Origin: Serpentinicella sp031432315
Lineage (GTDB): Bacteria; Bacillota; Clostridia; Peptostreptococcales; Natronincolaceae
Direction of reading: 5' to 3'
Length of the DNA: 64,000 bases
Assembly (NCBI RefSeq): GCF_031432315.1
Contig: NZ_JAVKGO010000003.1
Coordinates: 62,001-126,000 of the forward strand
Shown here piece after piece: positions 1 to 8,204 of the stretch. The notes under the pieces are model-generated. The model was not told where the DNA came from. It worked only from the letters and a program-made list of their open reading frames with translations, and ran no database searches. The position numbers were made by a program, and so were the translations under genes. Every line of letters starts with the position of its first letter. Position 1 is the stretch's first letter.

Positions 1-116
1 GGGGTTGTAGCGGATGAAATCCCCTACCCGTACTCAGGAAGGTGCTCAGACAGCTTCCCTGTTGTCGAAGGAAACCTAGGGTTTCCTAGCGAAAGCGACC
101 TTAGTCGCTATTTTTT
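1..116 (+). ncRNA. 3' end of an unidentified structured RNA (or ORF tail) with intrinsic terminator
   Basis: The stretch begins mid-feature. It holds two successive perfect hairpins: AGGAAACC/GGTTTCCT (69-87) and AGCGAC/GTCGCT (94-109), the second followed by six T (111-116), a classic intrinsic terminator on the + strand. Upstream GC-rich segments (for example GGAAG at 40 with CTTCC at 54) could also pair. I looked for signatures of tmRNA, RNase P RNA, SRP RNA, 6S RNA and common riboswitches and recognised none. Frame 1 is also open from base 1 to a TAA at 140-142, but its translation resembles no protein I know. An RNA 3' end is my preferred reading; only the terminator is well supported. 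Confidence 0.35.
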
Positions 117-117
117 C

Positions 118-164
118 TATTTATTCTATGAAAACCTTCAATAATGCAATTATACAATTTTCTC
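118..164 (-). repeat. Left-half copy of the AGGAAATTGCAT intergenic repeat
   Basis: Read on the minus strand from 164, this begins GAGAAAATTGTATAATTGCA and runs into GGTTTTCATAGAATAAATA. That closely matches the left half of the 186-bp element at 59035-59220 (start GAGGAAATTGCATAATTACA, same GGTTTTCATAGAATAAATA core). The right half is not present here, so this is a partial copy, lying between the terminator at 94-116 and the phosphoesterase gene. Confidence 0.6.
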
Positions 165-191
165 AAAATAAATAAAAGTAGGTGTATTGAC

Positions 192-662
192 ATGAAAATT
201 GGTGTATTGGGCGATAGTCATGGTTATTTAGAAAGAATAGATCGTGCCATGGAGCACCTAGAAAAAGTAGACCTTATTTTTCACACAGGGGACTTATTTC
301 ATGATGGTTGCTATATTCAGAAACAGTATGGAATGAAAGTAGTAGGCGTAAGAGGGAATTGTGATGATGAAATAGACGGAGAAGATGAATTGGCGCTTAC
401 TATGGGTAAATACAAAATATTCATTTGTCACGGACACCAGTACAATGTAAAATATAATTTACAAAGGCTATACTATAAGGGGAAAGAAGTTAATGCGGAC
501 ATCGTTATTTTTGGACATACCCATATGCCTTGTATAACCAAAATGGATGAAATGTTTATTTTAAATCCCGGTAGTGTTGCATTACCAAGAGGTTTATCAA
601 AACGGAGTTGTGCAATAATTGACTTGGATGAAGAAATTACCATAAAACATATTGAAATTTAG
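192..662 (+). CDS. YfcE/MJ0936-family metallophosphoesterase
   Basis: A 156-residue calcineurin-like phosphoesterase. It shows the ordered metal-binding motifs of the family: GDSHG near the N-terminus, GDLFHDG, GNCD and GHTH toward the C-terminus, so a two-metal phosphodiesterase active site is intact. YfcE relatives hydrolyse phosphodiesters in vitro; the physiological substrate is usually unknown. I chose ATG 192 because AGGTG lies seven bases upstream; an upstream in-frame ATG at 144 has no ribosome binding site and adds a non-conserved 16-residue tail. In many Clostridia this gene follows rph and the XTP/dITP pyrophosphatase gene, which would lie outside the window. Length is normal for the family. 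Confidence 0.85.
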   Translation: MKIGVLGDSHGYLERIDRAMEHLEKVDLIFHTGDLFHDGCYIQKQYGMKVVGVRGNCDDEIDGEDELALTMGKYKIFICHGHQYNVKYNLQRLYYKGKEVNADIVIFGHTHMPCITKMDEMFILNPGSVALPRGLSKRSCAIIDLDEEITIKHIEI

Positions 663-738
663 TTTACAAAATATGTTGACAATCCATTAAAAAGCTGGTA
701 AAATTATTTCTTGTCAGGATAATTAATTACTGCACTGT

Positions 739-812
739 GCGGGTGTAGTTCAGTGGTAGAACTTCAGCCTTCCAAGCTGACCGCGAGGGTTCGATTCCCT
801 TCACCCGCTCCA
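739..812 (+). tRNA. tRNA-Gly (anticodon TCC)
   Basis: A complete cloverleaf: acceptor GCGGGTG pairs with CACCCGC, the D-loop region AGTTCAGTGGTAGA and the T-loop GGTTCGATTC are present, and the anticodon loop CTTCCAA gives TCC. CCA is encoded at 810-812. First of four clustered tRNA genes. Confidence 0.95.
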
Positions 813-825
813 TTATTTTTTATAT

Positions 826-900
826 GCGGAAGTGGCTCAGTGGTAGAGCATCGCCTTGCCAAGGCGAGGGTCGCGGGTTCAAATCCCGTCTTCCGCTCCA
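826..900 (+). tRNA. tRNA-Gly (anticodon GCC)
   Basis: Acceptor GCGGAAG pairs with CTTCCGC; the anticodon loop TTGCCAA gives GCC; the T-arm GGGTTCAAATCCC is intact and CCA is encoded. It lies 13 bases after the tRNA-Gly(TCC), so the two are probably co-transcribed and together read all GGN codons. Confidence 0.95.
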
Positions 901-905
901 ATTTT

Positions 906-982
906 GTGCCCATAGCTCAGCTGGATAGAGCAACGGCCTTCTAAGCCGTGTGTCCGGGGTTCGAATCCCTGTGGGCACGCCA
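906..982 (+). tRNA. tRNA-Arg (anticodon TCT)
   Basis: Acceptor GTGCCCA pairs with TGGGCAC; the anticodon stem ACGGC/GCCGT encloses loop CTTCTAA, giving TCT, which reads AGA/AGG, the preferred Arg codons of low-GC Firmicutes. CCA is encoded. Five bases separate it from the upstream tRNA-Gly. Confidence 0.95.
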
Positions 983-1008
983 CAAAATAATTTTATAAGA
1001 GATAAACT

Positions 1009-1036
1009 ATTGAGTTAGCAGTGCTAACTCAATTTT
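1009..1036 (+). terminator. Hairpin followed by TTTT between tRNA genes
   Basis: ATTGAGTTAGC (1009-1019) and GCTAACTCAAT (1023-1033) form a perfect 11-bp stem with a 3-base loop, followed by TTT. It could end the Gly-Gly-Arg transcript or act as a processing hairpin before the last tRNA. The T tract is short. Confidence 0.6.
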
Positions 1037-1048
1037 ACAATTTAATAG

Positions 1049-1125
1049 GCGTCCTTAGCTCAACTGGATAGAGTGGCTGGCTTCGAACCAGTAGGTTGGG
1101 GGTTCGAGTCCCTCAGGACGTGCCA
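1049..1125 (+). tRNA. tRNA-Arg (anticodon TCG)
   Basis: Acceptor GCGTCCT pairs with AGGACGT (first pair G-U), discriminator G, CCA encoded. The anticodon loop CTTCGAA gives TCG, which reads CGA and related CGN codons. The T-arm GGGTTCGAGTCCC is intact. Located about 66 bases after tRNA-Arg(TCT), with a hairpin between them. Confidence 0.92.
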
Positions 1126-1130
1126 TAGTA

Positions 1131-1163
1131 AAACCAAAAATGATCCTCATTTTTGGTTTTTTT
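1131..1163 (+). terminator. Intrinsic terminator of the tRNA cluster
   Basis: AAACCAAAAATGA and TCATTTTTGGTTT form a 13-bp stem with a 3-base loop and run into a T tract ending near 1163. It closes the tRNA cluster. Confidence 0.85.
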
Positions 1164-1266
1164 ATTTGGAAATTAACTAATAAAATATGGGATATTTAAG
1201 AATAGAATGGGTATAAATTTTCTAAATCCGCGTATATATAGATAAGGACAAACATATTGTCTTTCA

Positions 1267-1295
1267 TTGACAAACATTATGAAAAAGGATAACAT
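1267..1295 (+). promoter_or_regulatory. Sigma-A-type promoter of the ECF metal transporter operon
   Basis: TTGACA (1267-1272) and TAACAT (1290-1295) are separated by 17 bases, upstream of the ATG at 1368. I saw no cobalamin or NiCo riboswitch signature in the roughly 65-base leader. Seen by eye only. Confidence 0.55.
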
Positions 1296-1367
1296 ATAAA
1301 TGTTGTAATTGATAACTCATCTCATGTATTAAGGAAAAAAATTCAAATAGATAAGGAGTGATATGTT

Positions 1368-2123
1368 ATGAGTCACATTCACATACCAGATGGAATTCTA
1401 AATTATAATTTATGGATCGGCGCACTACTGATAACTTTTGCAATTTTATTTATTATTTTAAGAACGATCAATAAAGACGAAGTAATGCATAAGATCCCTT
1501 ACACTGGGGTTGCAGCAGCTATCATGCTCCTAGGAATGTCGGTGCCCCTAGTAATTGTACCAGTACACTTAAGCTTAGCGGTGCTTACGGGGATTTTAGT
1601 TGGGCCCAAACTTGGTTTTATTGCGGTCTTTATTGTTAATGTTATTTTAGCATTGTTTGGTCATGGTGGGATTACTTTAATTGGTCTAAACACACTGATC
1701 ATTGGTTCAGAAGTTTTAATTGGTTATTCAATATTTAAACTCTTGGCGAAAAAAGGAAGATACATAATGGGAACAATGGTTGCTACAGTTGTAGCGGTTA
1801 TTATTTCTATGTCTTTAATGGTAGGCGTTGTAGCTACAACTGGTCACTTATCTGAGGCTTTACCTCATAGTTGTGGTCACGATCATGGAGAAGAGCAAAT
1901 TCTTGATGAAAGTAACGAAGTTAATGTTTATGATCACCATCATGATTTCCATGAAGAATTAGAAGACGTACACTATCTAGCTTTCACTGGATGGACTGCT
2001 GTTGGTTTAATTTTTGCAGCGGGACTTCTATTAGAATCTATTGGAACCACCCTAATTGTAAAGTACTTTATGAAAGTAAGGCCAGGACTTATTTCAGCAG
2101 TTGAGACGCAACAAAATACGTAA
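1368..2123 (+). CDS. cbiM: CbiM/NikM-type S component of an ECF cobalt/nickel transporter
   Basis: This 251-residue hydrophobic protein is the substrate-binding component of an energy-coupling factor importer for Co2+ or Ni2+. The N-terminal HIHIPDG motif and His67 (VPVHLS) match the metal site of CbiM/NikM proteins. Six or seven membrane segments are visible. A His-rich stretch at about residues 160-202 (HSCGHDHG, DHHHDFH) before the last membrane segment looks like an external metal-collecting loop. Followed after 17 bases by the T component. No CbiN/NikN partner is seen. Start ATG 1368 has AAGGAGTG seven bases upstream. Cobalt versus nickel specificity cannot be told from sequence; no cobalamin synthesis gene is nearby. 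Confidence 0.88.
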   Translation: MSHIHIPDGILNYNLWIGALLITFAILFIILRTINKDEVMHKIPYTGVAAAIMLLGMSVPLVIVPVHLSLAVLTGILVGPKLGFIAVFIVNVILALFGHGGITLIGLNTLIIGSEVLIGYSIFKLLAKKGRYIMGTMVATVVAVIISMSLMVGVVATTGHLSEALPHSCGHDHGEEQILDESNEVNVYDHHHDFHEELEDVHYLAFTGWTAVGLIFAAGLLLESIGTTLIVKYFMKVRPGLISAVETQQNT

Positions 2124-2140
2124 GTAAGAGAGGCGTTTAT

Positions 2141-2854
2141 ATGCATTTAGCAGATATAGACCATTTATCAGTTAATGGGAACAGCATTTTGCATCGGTGC
2201 AAAGTAATATCTAAATTAATTTTGGTACTTAGTTTTTTAACAAGTTTTTTGATTACGAGTGATCTAACAACACTTTTAGGATTGATTATTATACAAGTAT
2301 TATTCTTTGTAGTTGGAAAAATCCCGATCAAAAAAGTGATACACTTAGCCATATACCCGGTATTCTTTAGTTTATTATTCGCATTGATAATGGGACGAAA
2401 TGAATGGACAATTGCCTTTGTAATTATACTTAGGGCCTTGGGCGCTGCATTAACTATGTTGATGTTAATAACAACTACTCCATATGTGGATTTGTTTGCA
2501 ACCCTCTCCTTTGTAATGCCTAGCATATTAGTGGATATATTTTTAGTAACTTATAGATCCTTTTTTATTCTTATTGATAAAGTAGAGCGATTGTTAAAAA
2601 ACATGAAGCTAAGAGGCGGTTATAGTTCATTAAATGTATTCAAAAACTTAAAAAGTATTGCTGGCACAATAGGGGTATTAATCATACACTCTTTTGATAT
2701 GAGTGAACGAATGTACAAAATATATGCATTAAGAGGGTATAATGGAAAAATTCCAATAGAAGCTAGCGTATTTCCATTGCACAAAGTCGATTATATGGTT
2801 ATTATGATGGGTATATTAATATTTGTAGGGACGGTGATACCATGGAACCTTTAA
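2141..2854 (+). CDS. cbiQ: CbiQ-type ECF transporter T component
   Basis: This 237-residue membrane protein is the transmembrane coupling subunit linking the S component to the ATPase. It has several hydrophobic segments and the two cytoplasmic coupling motifs of EcfT/CbiQ: KLRGG at about residue 166 and ALRGYNG at about residue 196, the Ala-Arg-Gly-type signatures that dock into the ATPases. It lies 17 bases after cbiM and its last 13 bases overlap the ATPase gene, so the three genes form one operon with translational coupling. Length is typical for CbiQ. Confidence 0.88.
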   Translation: MHLADIDHLSVNGNSILHRCKVISKLILVLSFLTSFLITSDLTTLLGLIIIQVLFFVVGKIPIKKVIHLAIYPVFFSLLFALIMGRNEWTIAFVIILRALGAALTMLMLITTTPYVDLFATLSFVMPSILVDIFLVTYRSFFILIDKVERLLKNMKLRGGYSSLNVFKNLKSIAGTIGVLIIHSFDMSERMYKIYALRGYNGKIPIEASVFPLHKVDYMVIMMGILIFVGTVIPWNL

Positions 2855-3684
2855 TTAAGGTCAAATGCTTAAAGCATATTTACCCAGACAAAACGGAAGT
2901 GAACTTATGTGGCTTGGATTTTATTGTTAATCCCGGCGAAAGGGTGGTTATTTTAGGACCGAATGGTTCTGGTAAAACAACATTGCTATCCCATGTTTTA
3001 GGACTACTATCACCAGTTGAAGGAACTGTAGAAGTGATGGGACTTTCTCCACACAAAGATTTTAATAAAATAAGAAAAGAAATTGGTGTTATCTTTCAAA
3101 ATGTTGATGAGCAAATAATCGGACCAAGGGTTTTTGATGATATTGCCTTTACATTGAGAAATGAAGGGATGAAAAAAGAAACAGTAGATTGCCGAGTAAA
3201 TCATATTTCTAAAAGACTAGGTATAAGTGAGTTTCTCTATAAAATTCCTCATTATTTAAGTGGAGGCCAAAAGAAAAAAGTTGCTTTAGCCGGGGCACTA
3301 TCAATGAATCCAAAGCTATTAGTTATGGACGAACCCTTTGATGCCCTTGATCCAAAATCAAAAAGAGAAATGGTCAGTACACTAAATGATTTAAATAAAA
3401 AAGAAGGAACCACTTTAATTATCACTACCCATGATATTGATATAGTCCCATCCATTGCAGATGTTATTTACATTGTAAATAAAGGAGATATTGTTATGAA
3501 GGGGACGCCAGAAGAGGTCTTTTCTAGAGTGGATATACTTAAAGAAGCAAATCTTGAACCACCGGTTATAGGGGAGTTATTTAATCGATTAAGAAAACGA
3601 GGGTACATTGTCGATACCCCAAAAAACCTAGAAGAAGCAGAAGAATTATTATTAATGTTATTAGAGAAACAGAAAGTGGTATAA
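2842..3684 (+). CDS. cbiO: CbiO-type ECF transporter ATPase
   Basis: A 280-residue ABC ATPase that powers the Co/Ni importer. In order it has Walker A (GPNGSGKTT, about residue 39), a Q-loop (FQNVDEQ), the signature LSGGQKKK, Walker B (LLVMDEP) and the switch His (TTHD). The acidic C-terminal tail is usual for ECF ATPases. Only one ATPase gene is present, so it probably works as a homodimer, as in Cbi/Nik systems rather than group II ECF modules with two ATPases. The gene starts inside the end of cbiQ. Confidence 0.9.
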   Translation: MEPLIKVKCLKHIYPDKTEVNLCGLDFIVNPGERVVILGPNGSGKTTLLSHVLGLLSPVEGTVEVMGLSPHKDFNKIRKEIGVIFQNVDEQIIGPRVFDDIAFTLRNEGMKKETVDCRVNHISKRLGISEFLYKIPHYLSGGQKKKVALAGALSMNPKLLVMDEPFDALDPKSKREMVSTLNDLNKKEGTTLIITTHDIDIVPSIADVIYIVNKGDIVMKGTPEEVFSRVDILKEANLEPPVIGELFNRLRKRGYIVDTPKNLEEAEELLLMLLEKQKVV

Positions 3685-3692
3685 TAAAAAAA

Positions 3693-3727
3693 TACACTTC
3701 CCTACTTATAAGGATAGTGTGTTTTTT
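3693..3727 (+). terminator. Intrinsic terminator after the ECF operon
   Basis: ACACTTCC pairs imperfectly with GGATAGTGT around a short loop, followed by GTTTTTT. Placed 9 bases past the cbiO stop. Confidence 0.6.
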
Positions 3728-3892
3728 AAATTCTGGAATCCTCACTCATTAAGCTGATCATTAAATCAACTGAAATTTATTGAAAGAATGCTTCGAATAT
3801 AGTATTAGATAATAAAGATTATTAAGGAACATTCCTATATATAGAAAAATATGTTAATATAAGATTATAATAAATAAACGGAGTGTGATCAT

Positions 3893-5767
3893 ATGCTGGA
3901 ACGTATTGAAGACTACAGGAAAAGATATAAACATATCTTACTGTTTAGTGCTTTGGTTATGTTAAAGTTAGTTGTATTTCACAGCTTTATGGATATGCCT
4001 GGTAGTATAATTTCCGTAACTTTTAAAAACTTATTTCTAGTAGTTGGCATATTTACATTAGCAAGCCTAGCAAAAGAAAAACGACGATGGCCAATTTATA
4101 TTACAATTAATTTTATTATTTCGATGTTGCTGTTTATAGATGCAATGTACTATAGTCATTTTCATACCCTAGTGCCTTTTCATAGTATATATCAAATTGG
4201 TCAGCTTGGGCCTGTCTCTGACAGTGTTTTTGCACTTTTAAGAATTTACTATTTTTTATTATTTATAGACTGTATTGTTTTAGGTATTTACTATAAACGA
4301 AATAAAAGCAAAATATTAAATCATATGACTGATCCCAGAAAAAAACCTTTTTTTATTACTAGCATAATTCTATTGTTAATTTCAGGTTCCCTGACTGGAT
4401 TTGTAATTAATAAAACAGAAGGAAATTATACGCCCTATAATTTAGGGGTAGTAAATTTTCATGCATATGATATGTTAAACTTTTTTTATAGAGCTCCCTT
4501 TGATGTAAGTCGTGCAGAAGGGGTTATTGAGACCATCAATCAGTTAGATGGAACAGAACAAAGAGGCTACGGGATAGCCAAAGATAAGAACATTATAGTG
4601 ATTCAAGCGGAATCGGTTCAAAGTTTCGTTATTAATAATAAAATAAATGGTCAATATATTACACCAAATCTAAACAAATTAATTAATCAAGACAGTATTT
4701 ACTTTAGTCAGTTTTTTGAACAAGTAGGATGGGGAAACACTTCGGACTCTGAATTTGTGTCCCACAATGGTTATCATCCATCTAGAAAATTATTTAGCTA
4801 TAAAGCATATGAAGACAGTGAATTTTACACGTTACCAATGGCATTAAAAGAAATGAATTATTCTACTATGGTATTTCATGGCAATGATGCTGGATTTTGG
4901 AATAGAGATGAAATTTATCCATCTCAAGGACTTGATAAATATGTCAGTATAGAAGATTTTGATTTTGATGAGGAATTGGGAATGGGCTTAAGTGATGGGT
5001 CTATGTTTAAACAATCGCTACCCTATCTTAAAGATCAAGTAGACCCTTTTTATGCCTTTTATATAACATTAACATCCCACCATCCCTACTATATGCCAGA
5101 TGAATATAGACATTTGAATATTAAAGAACCCTATAAAGATACAGTACTAGATCATTACATTCAAACGGTGCACTATCTAGACAAACAAATTGGTATTTTT
5201 ATAGAAGATTTAAAGAAAGAAGGATTATACGAAGATTCAATTATTCTTATCTATGGAGATCATCAAGGCTTGCACATGAGAGATGAGGAAGTAAGTGAAG
5301 TACTAAGTGACTACTTAGATAACCCATATAAAGAAGACGAAATGTTTCGCGTACCCTTTATAATACACATTCCAGATAGTGGGATAGAAGAAGAGATTAC
5401 AACAACTGGTGGACAGATTGACTTCTTTCCAACGGTAGCAAATTTAGTAGGGATAGACTTACCTAGAATAAACTTCGGAAAAGATCTATTAAATATAGAG
5501 GAAGGTTTTGTTGCTAAGCAAATTAATGTAATGAGGGGATCTTTTATTGACAATGATAAAATCTTTATTATGTCTCCTGATGGAATATTTGAGAACAGTA
5601 GAGCTTGGAATATACACACAGATGAACCTGTAGATATAGAAGATTGTCGGGAGGGGTATGAGCGGGCAATTATGGAAACAGAAGTATCCGAGTATATTAT
5701 GCAAAATAACCTAATACCGATCATTAGAGAAAAAGGATTAAATTATGTCTTAGAACACCACGATTAG
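3893..5767 (+). CDS. ltaS: LtaS-family lipoteichoic acid synthase (membrane sulfatase-fold phosphoglycerol transferase)
   Basis: A 624-residue protein with about five N-terminal membrane helices (residues 10-180) and a large extracellular alkaline-phosphatase/sulfatase-fold domain. It polymerises glycerol phosphate from phosphatidylglycerol onto a lipid anchor to build type I lipoteichoic acid. Key residues of LtaS are visible: the Glu metal ligand in IQAES, the nucleophile Thr in WGNTSDSEF, and the Asp-His metal ligands in YGDHQG; TSHHPYY is also typical. Length matches LtaS (600-650). The ATG follows GGAGTGTGATCAT. It appears monocistronic, with a terminator overlapping its stop. A paralogous enzyme such as an LTA primase is possible. 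Confidence 0.85.
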   Translation: MLERIEDYRKRYKHILLFSALVMLKLVVFHSFMDMPGSIISVTFKNLFLVVGIFTLASLAKEKRRWPIYITINFIISMLLFIDAMYYSHFHTLVPFHSIYQIGQLGPVSDSVFALLRIYYFLLFIDCIVLGIYYKRNKSKILNHMTDPRKKPFFITSIILLLISGSLTGFVINKTEGNYTPYNLGVVNFHAYDMLNFFYRAPFDVSRAEGVIETINQLDGTEQRGYGIAKDKNIIVIQAESVQSFVINNKINGQYITPNLNKLINQDSIYFSQFFEQVGWGNTSDSEFVSHNGYHPSRKLFSYKAYEDSEFYTLPMALKEMNYSTMVFHGNDAGFWNRDEIYPSQGLDKYVSIEDFDFDEELGMGLSDGSMFKQSLPYLKDQVDPFYAFYITLTSHHPYYMPDEYRHLNIKEPYKDTVLDHYIQTVHYLDKQIGIFIEDLKKEGLYEDSIILIYGDHQGLHMRDEEVSEVLSDYLDNPYKEDEMFRVPFIIHIPDSGIEEEITTTGGQIDFFPTVANLVGIDLPRINFGKDLLNIEEGFVAKQINVMRGSFIDNDKIFIMSPDGIFENSRAWNIHTDEPVDIEDCREGYERAIMETEVSEYIMQNNLIPIIREKGLNYVLEHHD

Positions 5768-5780
5768 TGGTGTTTTTCTT
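5754..5780 (+). terminator. Intrinsic terminator overlapping the ltaS stop codon
   Basis: AACACCAC (5754-5761) and GTGGTGTT (5767-5774) form an 8-bp stem around a 5-base loop that contains most of the TAG stop, followed by TTTTCTTTTTTT. Confidence 0.85.
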
Positions 5781-5836
5781 TTTTTATAAAATAACTTTCT
5801 ATATAGCATTGATTTTGGACATAATAAAAATAATTG

Positions 5837-5902
5837 AGGAAATTACTAATTACATTATTAAGGGTTATATTTATATGAGTAATATTAATTATGCAATTTA
5901 TT
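5837..5902 (+). repeat. Short degenerate copy of the AGGAAATTGCAT intergenic repeat
   Basis: The sequence begins AGGAAATTACTAATTACATT, resembling the left end of the element at 59035, and ends ATTATGCAATTTATT, resembling its inverted right end. About 66 bp, lying just upstream of the HD-domain gene. The interior is largely diverged. Confidence 0.45.
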
Positions 5903-5929
5903 AACTAAGAAAATAGGAGGCAATTAATC

Positions 5930-6598
5930 GTGAACAGTATGATTACTTACCAAGAGATAATTAAAAATGAAGAAGTAAGAACTTATATAGAGAAGGGGGA
6001 TGAGCTACTAGGTGTATTAGGCTTTACAGAACATGCAGTTGTTCATGCAGGTAAAACAGCACAAACAGCAGCTAGTATATTGTTAAAACTAGGATATACT
6101 GAAAGGGAAGCCGAGTTAGCAAGAATCGCTGGATATACCCATGATATTGGTAATATGATCAACAGAGTAGAACACGCACAAACCGGTGCAGTTATTGCCT
6201 TTAATATTCTAACGCGTTTAGGTATGGAACCAGAAGAAATTGCTATAGTTGTTTCTGCAATAGGGAATCATGATGAAGAGACAGGCACCGCAGTCAATAA
6301 TGTTTCCGCAGCTTTAATACTATCGGATAAAACCGATGTAAGACGCAGTCGCGTTAGAAATACCGAATTCGTAAAATTTGATATACATGATCGAGTTAAC
6401 TATGCTGTAGTAAAATCAGAAGTGCATGTTGATGAAGATAAACGTGCAATTTTGTTAGACTTAACCATAGATACGAATATTATTTCTTTGATGGAGTATT
6501 TTGAGATTTTCATGAAACGTATGATTATGTGTAGAAGAGCAGCAGACTTTTTAAACGCAAGGTTTGAGCTTGTTATGAATGGAACAAAACTCATTTAG
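5930..6598 (+). CDS. HD-domain phosphohydrolase-like protein
   Basis: A 222-residue soluble protein with an HD superfamily core: an upstream His (HAVVHAGKT, about residue 37), the metal-binding doublet in YTHDIGN (about residue 74), a downstream EHAQTG, and GNHDEETG (about residue 111). This layout indicates a metal-dependent phosphohydrolase, perhaps on nucleotides, but the substrate cannot be deduced. Start GTG 5930 is preferred because AGGAGG lies nine bases upstream; the next ATG at 5939 is too far from it. Flanked by ltaS and the convergent arginine deiminase gene, and apparently transcribed alone. Confidence 0.75.
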   Translation: MNSMITYQEIIKNEEVRTYIEKGDELLGVLGFTEHAVVHAGKTAQTAASILLKLGYTEREAELARIAGYTHDIGNMINRVEHAQTGAVIAFNILTRLGMEPEEIAIVVSAIGNHDEETGTAVNNVSAALILSDKTDVRRSRVRNTEFVKFDIHDRVNYAVVKSEVHVDEDKRAILLDLTIDTNIISLMEYFEIFMKRMIMCRRAADFLNARFELVMNGTKLI

Positions 6599-6696
6599 TA
6601 GAACTACATAATACATTTAAGAAAGTCTTCTTTGATGATGGAAGGCTACGTTTAATGTCTTCTAATCCTTTGATTAGCCCTATAGATCTACAAATA

Positions 6697-6732
6697 TAAA
6701 AAAAGGGTAAGCATTAACAAATGCCTACCCTT
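6697..6732 (-). terminator. Intrinsic terminator of arcA
   Basis: On the minus strand AAGGGTAGGCATT pairs with AATGCTTACCCTT around a 4-base loop and runs into seven T. It ends the arginine deiminase transcript; the + strand lacks a T tract, so it is unlikely to serve the convergent HD-domain gene well. Confidence 0.8.
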
Positions 6733-6741
6733 ACTTTCATA

Positions 6742-7965
6742 TTATAGATTTGATCGCACTAAGGGCATACTCATACATCGTGGTCCTCCTCGACCCCTTG
6801 ACAGCTCGTAGGATTCAAACTCAAGTACTTCAACCCCGTTTTTTCTTAATGCTTCATTTGTAACATAATTACGATCATAGCAAATCACTTTCCCTGGATG
6901 AATGGCCAATGTATTACTGCCGTCACTCCATTGTTCTCTACCAGCAGCAATAGGGTTGCCATCACCACATCGTATTAGTTTAACAGACGGTAAATTTAAA
7001 TACTTTTTTAGGACCTGAGAAAGTTTTTCATGCTCATAACTAATGGATAATTGGTTAGCACCTTTTTTAATACTATAGACATCAAGGGGTGCTTCAATTC
7101 CAGGATAAATTGTAAATTTATCATAATCCACCATTGTAAATACCGTATCAAGGTGCATGTATTCTCTAGCTTTTGGTATATCAAAGGCTAAAACCACTTC
7201 AAAAGATTCCTCCGAGTATAATAATTTTCTCGCCATTTTCTCAACAGCAATTGGGTCAGTACGGTCACTAACACCTACAGCTACAACTTTATCAGACAAT
7301 ACTAATTCGTCACCGCCTTCAATTGGGTGAGTTTTATCCCTGTTATACCAGCGAGGCACATTTTGAAAGCGGGGATGAAAATCAAATAGGTACGTAGCAA
7401 ATAAAGTTTCCCTATTTCTTGTGATGGAGGACATAACATTTAGTGTAACTCCTTTACCAATTGAAGAAAACGGATCCCTTTGAAAATAGAGATTAGGGAT
7501 CGGGTCAAGATAAAAAGGATAAGGATTTTTTACCATGTCAGCTAAACATTTATTTTTTATTCCAGGTACTTCTGACTTTTGGACACCAGATATACACTTG
7601 CGAATCATATCCTTCGGTGTCATTTTATTAAAATACTCCCTTAAGCATTCCCTTAATCCTTCTGTTGCAATTTTACCTTCCTCCATAAAATCTTCTAAAA
7701 ACTGCGTTCTGACATCTTTATTTTCTAAAATCTCTGCCATTAAGTCAGTAAGGTAAAGTACTTCTACGGCTTCGTTTCTAAGTAAATCTGAAAACTGATT
7801 ATGTTCTTTTTGTGCTTGTTTTAAATAAGCAATTTCATCGAATAAAAGTCTCCTTAAGTAATCTGGTACAATATTCTCTATCTCATTTCCAGGACAATGT
7901 AAAAGCACACTTTTCAATTGACCAATTTCATTATAAACATGAATACCGTCTTTTTGTACTGTCAT
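6742..7965 (-). CDS. arcA: Arginine deiminase
   Basis: A 407-residue enzyme that hydrolyses arginine to citrulline and ammonia, the first step of the arginine deiminase pathway. Family hallmarks are present in order: FQRDPF, EGGDE, the His in HLDTVF, and the C-terminal nucleophile Cys in GGPRCMSMPL; Asp/Glu substrate-binding residues are intact. Start ATG 7965 is chosen because GGGAG lies nine bases upstream; a longer in-frame ATG at 7986 would place that ribosome site inside the gene. No ornithine carbamoyltransferase, carbamate kinase or antiporter gene is adjacent, so the rest of the pathway must lie elsewhere or the enzyme serves ammonia production and acid tolerance. Confidence 0.93.
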   Translation of the reverse strand: MTVQKDGIHVYNEIGQLKSVLLHCPGNEIENIVPDYLRRLLFDEIAYLKQAQKEHNQFSDLLRNEAVEVLYLTDLMAEILENKDVRTQFLEDFMEEGKIATEGLRECLREYFNKMTPKDMIRKCISGVQKSEVPGIKNKCLADMVKNPYPFYLDPIPNLYFQRDPFSSIGKGVTLNVMSSITRNRETLFATYLFDFHPRFQNVPRWYNRDKTHPIEGGDELVLSDKVVAVGVSDRTDPIAVEKMARKLLYSEESFEVVLAFDIPKAREYMHLDTVFTMVDYDKFTIYPGIEAPLDVYSIKKGANQLSISYEHEKLSQVLKKYLNLPSVKLIRCGDGNPIAAGREQWSDGSNTLAIHPGKVICYDRNYVTNEALRKNGVEVLEFESYELSRGRGGPRCMSMPLVRSNL

Positions 7966-8204
7966 TATTGGGATCTCCCTTTCCAAAACTTTTTAACAAA
8001 TAATCTATTATAGTATTTGATAAATAAGATATATTTATGATTACTAATTATCTTAAATGGTATAAGTTTTTTAACGAACAGACATAGCAATAAATTTAAA
8101 TAATGTATTTAACTCATAGCTATTTGATATTTCTAATTACAAGTGATATGATTTTCATATAATAGTTTTAAAATTTTCAGAAAAATTTAAGGAGGCATGT
8201 TTAA

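Noticed and set aside
1..142. Open reading frame 1 from the window edge to a TAA at 140-142
   Set aside because: The translation looks non-protein-like and crosses two perfect hairpins and a terminator; without upstream sequence it cannot be supported.
753..944. A 63-codon open frame across the tRNA-Gly genes
   Set aside because: It overlaps three clear tRNA genes; the open frame is a by-product of the tRNA sequences.
2137..2526. Antisense ORF opposite cbiQ, and similar ORFs opposite the hydrogenase, ileS and lon genes
   Set aside because: All lie wholly inside strongly supported genes on the other strand and have no ribosome binding sites.
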